Shown piece by piece: positions 1-5,943 of a stretch of 6,098 nucleotides of DNA (its first letter is position 1; each line of letters begins with the position of its first letter). The DNA lies in the NCBI GenBank assembly GCA_009937085.1, contig JAACDD010000155.1:1-6098 (forward strand), given 5' to 3'. Source of the stretch: Bacteroidota bacterium. Lineage in GTDB: Bacteria; Bacteroidota; Bacteroidia; Flavobacteriales; Flavobacteriaceae. The position numbers and the translations under genes are program-made. The notes beneath the pieces were generated by a model. That model had not been told where the DNA came from. It saw nothing but the letters and a program-made list of their open reading frames with translations, and ran no database searches.

Positions 1-246
1 ACGAAAGCCGTTAATAATGGTCCTGCATGGAAGCGCACACATGTACTTAGTGTAGTTTGTGGAAAAGGGGGCGAAAGTCAACAACTAGCTAAGGAAAATA
101 TAGCAGAACCCAAGAATGGTACATGGGCTTCTAGCAGTTTGGATTTTACTGTACCGCAAAATAAATCCGAAGTCACGCTACAATTATTCCGTTTTGCTGA
201 GGGCGCAACGGTGAGTGTAGACAATTATAAACTCGTTAAACTTTAA
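1..246 (+). CDS. C-terminal fragment of a secreted beta-sandwich (CBM-like) protein
   Basis: An open frame runs from the first base of the window to TAA at 244-246 and gives the last 81 residues of a protein whose start lies to the left. The fragment alternates polar and hydrophobic residues (SSSLDFTVPQ, then VTLQLFRF) and ends in VSVDNYKLVKL. A final strand carrying a V-D-N/D motif is typical of jelly-roll carbohydrate-binding-type modules in flavobacterial polysaccharide-degrading proteins. It has no type IX sorting tail, so if exported it would be a lipoprotein or a non-T9SS protein. No catalytic region is visible, so the enzyme class cannot be told. The next gene starts 11 bases downstream in the same direction, which suggests co-transcription. 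The domain call rests on pattern only. Confidence 0.7.
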   Translation, partial: TKAVNNGPAWKRTHVLSVVCGKGGESQQLAKENIAEPKNGTWASSSLDFTVPQNKSEVTLQLFRFAEGATVSVDNYKLVKL

Positions 247-257
247 ATTCAAACATT

Positions 258-1037
258 ATGAAACATTTATTTACTTTTTTATTATTTATCTTAATAAGCT
301 TCCAGGTGAACGCTCAGCTAACGCTATTTGACGAAGATTTCGAGACAGGATATACTGATGGGACTGATCTGAAAGGGGTAAATGGCTGGCAAGTTTTTCA
401 AACAGACCCCGTAGTACAAACTGAACAAAGCACAGGATCTGGGAATAATAACTCGGATTGGTTTGTTGAATTTAGGACTGGAGGTTATCAAGAAATCCAA
501 ATGGTCAAAGAATTAATTTCAGGTAACACATACACATTCAAAGCATATTTCAAGCGTACAAATGGGTATAGTGGGCAAATGATTATCAGAGTAATGAAAT
601 TAGTGAGTACTGGTCCTGCAGTAGAAATTCTTCAATCGACAAGTGGTGGTGTTAATAGCGGGTACACCGAAAAATCATTAACTTTTACAGCTGATGAAAG
701 TGTAAATTATGGTTTTAGAATACAACAAAAATTTGGAACTTCTTTTTTTCAAATTGATGACGTGGAGATTATTTGTACCGATTGTCAAACAGCCTCGGTT
801 TCTGATGTTAAGGATTTCCAATTCAATATTTACCCGAACCCTGCAAAAGAGCGTTTAAGATTACAAACAGATTTGCCATTGGAGCACGTGGATGTTTTTT
901 CTTTAACAGGCTCTAAAGTACTATCGCAATCATACACAGAAGAAATAGAAATAGGCATGCTTTCAAAAGGTGTTTATATGCTTCAAGCTACATCTAATGA
1001 CGGCAGGGTTGCTACACAAAAACTAATCAAACAATAA
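258..1037 (+). CDS. Secreted jelly-roll-like protein with type IX secretion sorting domain
   Basis: A 259-residue protein of unknown exact function. Residues 1-19 form a Sec signal peptide: Lys2, a hydrophobic core (LFTFLLFILISF) and probable cleavage after VNA19, before Gln20. Residues about 25-172 look like one beta-sandwich domain, starting DEDFETG and ending FQIDDVEI, a pattern seen in carbohydrate-binding and MAM-like jelly-rolls; the acidic pair Asp167-Asp168 could bind calcium. A short linker holds Cys173 and Cys176. Residues about 184-259 are a type A T9SS C-terminal sorting domain: FNIYPNPAKERL, then DVFSLTGSKVL, KGVYML and the terminal QKLIKQ. The protein should therefore cross the outer membrane by T9SS and be released or attached to the cell surface. 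No catalytic motif is visible; a surface lectin or binding role is inference. The ATG is the first in frame, 11 bases after the previous stop, with A/T-rich sequence and no clear Shine-Dalgarno. Confidence 0.85.
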   Translation: MKHLFTFLLFILISFQVNAQLTLFDEDFETGYTDGTDLKGVNGWQVFQTDPVVQTEQSTGSGNNNSDWFVEFRTGGYQEIQMVKELISGNTYTFKAYFKRTNGYSGQMIIRVMKLVSTGPAVEILQSTSGGVNSGYTEKSLTFTADESVNYGFRIQQKFGTSFFQIDDVEIICTDCQTASVSDVKDFQFNIYPNPAKERLRLQTDLPLEHVDVFSLTGSKVLSQSYTEEIEIGMLSKGVYMLQATSNDGRVATQKLIKQ

Positions 1038-1060
1038 GTGTTTGATTTCGATTTAATTCG

Positions 1061-1094
1061 AAACTTCCTTGAGTAATCACTTGAGGAAGTTTTT
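1061..1094 (+). terminator. Intrinsic terminator-like hairpin after the T9SS gene
   Basis: Bases 1061-1074 pair with 1079-1092 around the 4-base loop AATC. This gives 14 consecutive pairs, 12 Watson-Crick plus two adjacent G-U wobbles (1070-1083 and 1071-1082). The right arm runs straight into a T stretch at 1090-1094, followed by AAATAAA. It starts 23 bases after the TAA of the upstream gene and ends 16 bases before the ATG of the Dabb gene. It most likely ends the secreted-protein transcript, but its position in the leader of the next gene would also allow attenuation. Confidence 0.75.
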
Positions 1095-1110
1095 AAATAA
1101 AAAGAGAGGA

Positions 1111-1416
1111 ATGTATACACACATAGTGCTTTGGAAACTCAAAGAAAATGCAAATGGAATGACTCGTGCAGAATTAACACAAGAAGTTAAACGTAAACTA
1201 GACGAACTACCTGCACATATTCCGGAAATTGTTTCATACGAAACAGGAATTAACGTAGGAGATTATGGTGCTTCTTTTTTTGATGTCAGTTTGGTTTCTA
1301 CTTTTGAAAACAAAGACACCTTTTGGGCCTACACCAAATATCCATTACACGACGAAGTAGTCGCTTTTATTCAATCCATACAAGAAGCTGAGGAGATCGT
1401 TGATTATTTAAATTAA
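1111..1416 (+). CDS. Dabb-family (stress-responsive alpha-beta barrel) protein
   Basis: A 101-residue protein beginning MYTHIVLWKLKE. This is the usual start of Dabb-domain proteins: a first beta strand with the H-x-V-x-x-K/W pattern, a helix (TQEVKRKLDELPAHIPEI), a second strand (SYETGINV) and later the ALIKE segment TFENKDTFWAYTKYPLHDEVVAF, cited here only in outline by its TKYPLHDEV core. Dabb proteins are small ferredoxin-like folds that dimerise into a barrel. Their chemistry is mostly unknown, though some relatives are cyclases or monooxygenase-like. The frame stays open upstream to TTG at 1069, but that lies inside the terminator hairpin; ATG at 1111 has AGAGAGGA just before it and gives the family-typical N-terminus. 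It precedes the sugar-acid operon by 93 bases on the same strand. An accessory role there, for example on a lactone or an anomer, is only inference. Confidence 0.82.
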   Translation: MYTHIVLWKLKENANGMTRAELTQEVKRKLDELPAHIPEIVSYETGINVGDYGASFFDVSLVSTFENKDTFWAYTKYPLHDEVVAFIQSIQEAEEIVDYLN

Positions 1417-1509
1417 AAAAGATAATTAATGACTTAAATGTGTTAAACAAGAGTCAAGTTTTGCCTGTAACTATTTATAGTTTACCGCATCAAAAAATAA
1501 TTTAACTAA
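1417..1509 (+). promoter_or_regulatory. Intergenic leader, possible promoter or operator for the catabolic operon
   Basis: This 93-base AT-rich gap is the only space of any size within the 1111-5943 gene run, so it is the natural site for an operon promoter. It holds an imperfect dyad: AACTA at 1469-1473 and TAGTT at 1478-1482 around TTTA, flanked by GTA at 1467-1469 and TAC at 1483-1485 with one base out of register. A TTTG at 1460-1463 and TAGTTTAC at 1478-1485 weakly resemble the Bacteroidetes TTTG / TAnnTTTG promoter, but the 14-base spacer is shorter than usual. No terminator-like hairpin is seen, so read-through from the Dabb gene is possible. Confidence 0.3.
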
Positions 1510-2679
1510 ATGACTACAATTTCCAATATAGAAACATTTGTTCTAAAAGACACGTTAGAAAAAAGCTTCTTCTTTTCTCAATGGGAATATTCAGAGCGCT
1601 GTATATGCATTGTTAAAATTACCTGCTCTGACGGGACTTACGGTTGGGGAGAAGGCTATGGTCCTGCTCTCATTTTGGAGTCTGGTATTGAGTTTTTAAA
1701 ATCTCAGGTGATAGAAGAAAATCCCTTACACAATGAGGTGATTTGGAACAAGATGTACCGCAAAACACTCGATTTTGCTCGCCGAGGTGTTTTGGTCGCA
1801 TCCATGAGCGCTATTGATATTGCTATTTGGGATATTAAAGGGAAATTATTAAATCAACCTGTGGGCGCATTGCTTGGAGGCGTACACAGAAATTATGTTG
1901 TTCCTTATGCCACTGGAATGTATTTTACAGAAAAAGACAATCCAGCTAAAGATTTTGAGGAGGAGGCCAAAAGGTATTTAGAAAAAGGATTTAAGGCCAT
2001 CAAGATGAAAGTAGGTCTTGGCATTGATAGAGATGTTTCTAATGTGAAGCATTTACGCTCTATTATTGGAGACGATATCAAACTTATGATTGATTCAAAC
2101 CATGCCTACACATATATGGAGGCACTTGAATTGGCAAAAAAATTGGAAGCCTACCAAATTTCATGGTTTGAAGAGCCTGTGTCTCCAGAGTTTTATGAAC
2201 AATACGGCGAATTGAGACAAAAAACCACCATACCTATTGCGGGTGGAGAGTGTGAGTATTTACGCTTTGGTTTTCATCAGTTGCTTAAAAATAAATCGGT
2301 AGACATTATTCAGCCAGACATCTGTGCTTGTGGCGGATTGACTGAAGCCAAGCGCATCGCATCGCTAGCCTCTACCTACGGAATAGATGTGGTACCACAT
2401 ACTTGGGGCAGTTCTATAGGCTTACATGTTGCCTTGCATTTCATATCAAATTTAGAGTCAGTACCTGGTCGTATGTTTAGCCCCGATTTTTTATTGGAAT
2501 TTGATCAAACAGAAAATGCATTGCGAGAGCAACTTACATTTCCTATATTAGAAATGAAAAATGGAAAGATAAAGGTTCCTGACGTACCAGGATTGGGTCT
2601 TGAAGTAAATCAAGATGCCCTTCACAAATTTACCAATCCAACGAATGGGGTTTTTGATATTAAAGAACTGTTGAAGTAG
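1510..2679 (+). CDS. Enolase-superfamily sugar-acid dehydratase or cycloisomerase (mandelate racemase subgroup)
   Basis: A 389-residue full-length member of the mandelate racemase/muconate lactonizing enzyme family. These enzymes abstract a proton alpha to a carboxylate with Mg2+ help, then eliminate water or open a lactone or ether to give a 2-keto-3-deoxy acid. The N-terminal capping domain spans about 1-125 (DGTYGWGEGYGPA at 41-53) and the barrel about 130-370. The catalytic set is complete: K165-x-K167 (IKMK), metal ligands Asp195 (MIDSNHAY), Glu221 (WFEEP) and Glu247 (AGGE), and the His297-Asp270 dyad (VVPHTWG, IIQPD). These positions nearly match the classical mandelate racemase numbering. 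Motifs QPDICACGG and PGLGLEVN recall galactarolactone cycloisomerase-type members (memory, not alignment); rhamnonate, fuconate or galactonate dehydratase and anhydrogalactonate cycloisomerase are alternatives. It is first of four tightly spaced genes, ending 6 bases before the dehydrogenase. Substrate is unresolved. Confidence 0.9.
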   Translation: MTTISNIETFVLKDTLEKSFFFSQWEYSERCICIVKITCSDGTYGWGEGYGPALILESGIEFLKSQVIEENPLHNEVIWNKMYRKTLDFARRGVLVASMSAIDIAIWDIKGKLLNQPVGALLGGVHRNYVVPYATGMYFTEKDNPAKDFEEEAKRYLEKGFKAIKMKVGLGIDRDVSNVKHLRSIIGDDIKLMIDSNHAYTYMEALELAKKLEAYQISWFEEPVSPEFYEQYGELRQKTTIPIAGGECEYLRFGFHQLLKNKSVDIIQPDICACGGLTEAKRIASLASTYGIDVVPHTWGSSIGLHVALHFISNLESVPGRMFSPDFLLEFDQTENALREQLTFPILEMKNGKIKVPDVPGLGLEVNQDALHKFTNPTNGVFDIKELLK

Positions 2680-2685
2680 GGTTAT

Positions 2686-4122
2686 ATGGAATTTGGATAT
2701 AAGAAATTGTATATCGGTGGGGCACTTGTAGATAGTGTATCCAAAACTAGGTCAGATGTTATTTGCCCAGCTGACGGCAAACCCATTGCTCAAATTGCAG
2801 AAGCAGGGAAAGCGGATGCTGAAAAGGCGCTAGAAGCTGCCCAAAAAGGATTCGAGTTTTGGTCAAAATGTTCTTTGTCAGAACGAACCCAATGGATGTT
2901 AAAGCTTAGAGAAGCCGTTCTTGAAAACGAACACTTGCTGAGATCCGCCATTGTTTATGAAATGGGAAAAACCTATGACGCTGCTTATGAAGACATTGAG
3001 GCAGTAGTCAATGCGTTGGACTGGTATCCTAATGCCATGAAAAACTTACGCGATGAGCAAATTCCAGATTACGAAAACACACATACCCACAAAATGATAC
3101 AACAACCCGCTGGGGTAGCTGTAGCGTATTTAGCATGGAATTTCCCATTGCTGAATGTTGGTTTTAAGCTTGGTCCTGCCTTAGCTTCAGGATGCTCTAT
3201 CATCATAAAACCTTCTGCATTGACACCTCTTTCAGCGTATATATTAGGAAAAATACTGCATGATATTGACTTTCCGGCCGGGGTGGTTAACATATTATCG
3301 GGTCCAACAAGTGAAGTGGCTTCAACCTTAAGTAAAAGTAAAATCCCTTCTGTATTAACTATGATTGGATCTACGGCCACTGGCCTACGTGTGATTGCAG
3401 ATAGTGCTACTTCTATCAAAAAACTAGGTATGGAGCTTGGAGGTAATGCACCTTTTATTGTGTTTGAGGATGCAGCTATTGACAAAGCACTCGATTTGGC
3501 TATTGGAATTAAGTTTGGCAACAGTGGGCAAATTTGCGTAGCCGCCAACAGATTTTTTGTACATAGTAGCTTATACGATACGTTTTTGGAAAAATACATC
3601 GAACGTGTAAACAAAATAAAACTTGGTTTTGGCATTGACCAAAAACCCAATATGGGACCTATGGTAACACGCAACGACCGAGACCGTATGTTCGAACTTA
3701 TTGAAGATGCTGTTGCAAAAGGTGGAAAAGTACTGATTGGGGGAAAAATTCCTAATGGTAAAGAAACTGGAAATTGGATGGAGCCCACTGTAATTTCAGG
3801 CATGACAACAGAAATGCGTCTGTTTCAAGAAGAAACTTTTGGACCTATTGCGCCATTTATGTCCTTTGATAATGATGAAGAAGTTCTAGCTCTTGCTAAT
3901 GATACTGAATTTGGGCTAGCTTCTTATATTTTCACAGATAGCAATGAGCGTATTCATTATTTTTCAGAGCAGCTCGCATTTGGTGAGGTTCAAGTAAATG
4001 GAGTGAAATATGCCATTTACTTGCCCCATGGTGGTATTAAAAATAGTGGAATCGGACACGATTGTTCTCATTTGGCTTTAGAGGACTATTTGGTTAAAAA
4101 AAGAATTTCTATAGCGCTATAA
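2686..4122 (+). CDS. NAD(P)-dependent aldehyde dehydrogenase (succinate-semialdehyde dehydrogenase-like)
   Basis: A 478-residue cytoplasmic enzyme of the ALDH superfamily, normal length, which oxidises an aldehyde to its acid. The nucleophile is Cys284 (GNSGQICVAANR), the general base Glu250 (MELGGNAPF), and the oxyanion Asn152 is in AWNFPLLN. Lys175 (IIIKPS), GSTATG at 228-233 and Glu383-Phe385 (EETFGP) belong to the cofactor site. The usual proline before WNFPL is alanine, and the common FTGS reads MIGS. The GQICVA and ELGGNAPFIVF motifs resemble the GabD-like group, whose annotations often miss the true substrate. Within this operon the likely job is oxidising the aldolase product (lactaldehyde or glyceraldehyde to lactate or glycerate) or, alternatively, the aldehyde form of an anhydrosugar or a ketoglutarate semialdehyde. 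ATG at 2686 follows the preceding stop by 6 bases; the stop is 1 base before the next ATG, suggesting translational coupling. Confidence 0.92.
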   Translation: MEFGYKKLYIGGALVDSVSKTRSDVICPADGKPIAQIAEAGKADAEKALEAAQKGFEFWSKCSLSERTQWMLKLREAVLENEHLLRSAIVYEMGKTYDAAYEDIEAVVNALDWYPNAMKNLRDEQIPDYENTHTHKMIQQPAGVAVAYLAWNFPLLNVGFKLGPALASGCSIIIKPSALTPLSAYILGKILHDIDFPAGVVNILSGPTSEVASTLSKSKIPSVLTMIGSTATGLRVIADSATSIKKLGMELGGNAPFIVFEDAAIDKALDLAIGIKFGNSGQICVAANRFFVHSSLYDTFLEKYIERVNKIKLGFGIDQKPNMGPMVTRNDRDRMFELIEDAVAKGGKVLIGGKIPNGKETGNWMEPTVISGMTTEMRLFQEETFGPIAPFMSFDNDEEVLALANDTEFGLASYIFTDSNERIHYFSEQLAFGEVQVNGVKYAIYLPHGGIKNSGIGHDCSHLALEDYLVKKRISIAL

Positions 4123-4123
4123 A

Positions 4124-4888
4124 ATGAAAACCAATACGCTCAAACAACGATTGTTAAACGGTGAGACCGTATATGGTCCGTTTTGTAAGCTACAAGATCC
4201 AACCGTAGTCGAAGCAGCAGCACTTGCAGGTTTTGATTTTGTAATTTTAGACATGGAACACGGTCCATTAAGCGTGGAAAGTATTCAAAACTTAGCACGC
4301 GCTGCAGAGGCAAAAGGTATTGAGGTGGTTGTGAGAGTAACTGAAAACAGTCCTGCGAAAATATTACGCGTTTTAGATGTAAGTGTTCATTCTATTCAGG
4401 TTCCACAGGTTAGTACACTTAATGATGCGAAAAATGTAATTGACGCAAGTTACTTTCATCCAAAAGGAGAGCGTGGCATGTGTCGATATGTTCGAGCAGC
4501 ATCTTATACAAAGACTGACAAAAAAGAATATTTCGCTTCTGCAAATTCCGATACGCTAACTATTGTACATATTGAAGGAAACGAAGGGCTCAATAATTTG
4601 AATGAAATTGTAACTCTTGATGGGATTGATGTGGTTTTTTTAGGGCCTTATGATTTGTCACAGTCTTGTGGCTTTCCTGGAGAAGTTGATCACCCAGAAG
4701 TAGTAAAAAAAATGAAAGATGCTGTCAAAATAGCCAATCAACACAACAAAATTATTGGAACGTTTGTTGAAAGTGTCGAAAGTGCTCTTAAATGGAGAAG
4801 TTTAGGTGTTCAATACATTGCTTACTCAGTAGATGTTGGGCTGATTTTTAGCAATTATTCGAATATTGTAAAACAACTAAATAACTAA
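4124..4888 (+). CDS. HpcH/HpaI-family class II 2-keto-3-deoxy sugar-acid aldolase
   Basis: A 254-residue metal-dependent pyruvate aldolase that splits a 2-keto-3-deoxy acid into pyruvate and an aldehyde. Family hallmarks are in order: catalytic His46 in ILDMEHGP, pyruvate-binding Arg71 in VVVRV, VPQVSTLNDA at 93-102, PKGERGMCRY at 113-122, metal ligand Glu151 in VHIEGNEG and metal ligand Asp177 in FLGPYDLSQS. These correspond to His45, Arg70, Glu149 and Asp175 of E. coli HpaI (memory). Relatives include GarL (2-keto-3-deoxyglucarate) and RhmA/YfaU (2-keto-3-deoxyrhamnonate); the motifs alone do not separate them. The aromatic HpaI role is unlikely here because the neighbours are a sugar-acid dehydratase-type enzyme and a sugar symporter. 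It lies 1 base after the dehydrogenase gene and 11 bases before the symporter gene. There is no Shine-Dalgarno sequence, so coupling to the upstream stop probably drives initiation. Confidence 0.92.
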   Translation: MKTNTLKQRLLNGETVYGPFCKLQDPTVVEAAALAGFDFVILDMEHGPLSVESIQNLARAAEAKGIEVVVRVTENSPAKILRVLDVSVHSIQVPQVSTLNDAKNVIDASYFHPKGERGMCRYVRAASYTKTDKKEYFASANSDTLTIVHIEGNEGLNNLNEIVTLDGIDVVFLGPYDLSQSCGFPGEVDHPEVVKKMKDAVKIANQHNKIIGTFVESVESALKWRSLGVQYIAYSVDVGLIFSNYSNIVKQLNN

Positions 4889-4899
4889 AAAAACATAGC

Positions 4900-5943
4900 A
4901 TGGAATCAATTATCTTACCTTTTTTGCTGGTTATTATTGCCAGTGTGTTTCAAGGATCTTTTGGCGTAGGAATGAAGTACATGGCACCCCTAAAGTGGGA
5001 GTCTTGGTGGTTAGTGCATGTTACAATAGCTATGGTGCTTTTTCCAATTGTATGGACATTTCTTTCTGTTTCGGGTGTATGTGATGTGATTGGAGATGTT
5101 TTTTCTGATCCGGTTGCGCAAAAGGCGGCCTATTATGCCATATTATTTGGTTTTCTATGGGGTATTGGAGGCATTATGTTTGGAGTAAGTGTTCCTTATA
5201 TTGGGTTGTCATTGACTATGGGGATCGTGATGGGTATTGCTGGAACACTAGGTGCTTTAATTCCCCTATTACAAAACGAAAATGCTACAAGCCTACCTCA
5301 ATTTCCGTACGTAATTGTGGGCTTAACGATTACTATTGTAGGTGTAATCATTACAGCAAAAGCTGGTATTAATCGAGACAAACTTGAAGGCAATTCTTCA
5401 CTTTCAGGAAGTAATATTTTAAAAGGAATCGCCATTGCGGTTGTCTGTGGAATCCTCTCCTCACTATTGGCTGTTGGGCATACCAATGTCAATGACGATG
5501 TAACACTCATTGCAGAGAATTATGGAATCAATGGTCGCAATGCAAGCTTGATTGCTTGGCTGATTGTATTTATCGGGGCCTATGCTATGAATGCTTTGTA
5601 TAGCCTTGTCTTAATTGTCAAAAACAATAGTTGGTCCAACTTTTTTGTTGCAGGATCTAAAAAAGCCTATATGTGGTCTATTATTGCAGGGCTTTGTTGG
5701 TTTGCAGCACTGGGTTTGTATGGACAAGGAGCTGCACTTATGAACGGCGCATCTGACAACAACCTTGGAAACATAGTTGGGTGGCCAATGTTACTTGGGC
5801 TGTCACTAATCGTAAGTAATGTTTGGGCTTATAGAGCTGGCGAGTGGAAGGATGCTAAAAAGCCTTTTAATCTGCTTTTAGTTGGATTGGCAGTTCTCAT
5901 CTTGGCTTCTGTGATTCTTGGTTACTCAAATAGTTTGAGCTAA
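4900..5943 (+). CDS. rhaT: RhaT-family sugar:H+ symporter (L-rhamnose type)
   Basis: A 347-residue inner-membrane protein with ten predicted membrane segments at about 3-23, 36-56, 76-96, 102-123, 135-154, 174-193, 216-238, 257-276, 291-310 and 324-343. That is the length and topology of E. coli RhaT, a member of the drug/metabolite transporter superfamily. Family-typical stretches are IGLSLTMGIVMG at 101-112, YGQGAALM at 274-281, GWPMLLGLSLIVSNVWA at 294-310 and GEWKDAKKP at 314-322. RhaT brings in L-rhamnose (and L-lyxose or mannose weakly in enterics) with a proton; Bacteroidetes homologues may carry other 6-deoxy sugars. As the last gene of the operon it should supply the substrate of the upstream enzymes. 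The stop codon overlaps the convergent AraC gene by 4 bases, and no terminator follows on this strand within the window. Family is secure; the exact sugar is not. Confidence 0.92.
   Translation: MESIILPFLLVIIASVFQGSFGVGMKYMAPLKWESWWLVHVTIAMVLFPIVWTFLSVSGVCDVIGDVFSDPVAQKAAYYAILFGFLWGIGGIMFGVSVPYIGLSLTMGIVMGIAGTLGALIPLLQNENATSLPQFPYVIVGLTITIVGVIITAKAGINRDKLEGNSSLSGSNILKGIAIAVVCGILSSLLAVGHTNVNDDVTLIAENYGINGRNASLIAWLIVFIGAYAMNALYSLVLIVKNNSWSNFFVAGSKKAYMWSIIAGLCWFAALGLYGQGAALMNGASDNNLGNIVGWPMLLGLSLIVSNVWAYRAGEWKDAKKPFNLLLVGLAVLILASVILGYSNSLS

Noticed and set aside
1046..1063. Inverted repeat TTTCGA / TCGAAA after the T9SS gene
   Set aside because: It has 6 pairs with a 6-base loop, is AT-rich and overlaps the base of the much stronger hairpin at 1061-1092; probably chance.
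1069..1110. TTG at 1069 as start of the Dabb gene, adding 14 residues
   Set aside because: The extension is encoded by the terminator-like hairpin, is not part of the usual family N-terminus, and a good ATG with a purine-rich upstream stretch exists at 1111.
3069..3803. Long open frame on the minus strand inside the aldehyde dehydrogenase gene
   Set aside because: It lies fully antisense to a gene with complete ALDH motifs, has no recognisable domain, and its Ser/Pro/Ile-rich composition is what a reverse reading of this coding sequence yields.
5157..5510. Short open frames in other frames (plus 5157-5372, minus 5298-5510) inside the symporter gene
   Set aside because: Both are contained in a well-supported membrane-protein gene and show no motif; the plus-strand one is Cys/Tyr/Trp-rich in an implausible pattern.
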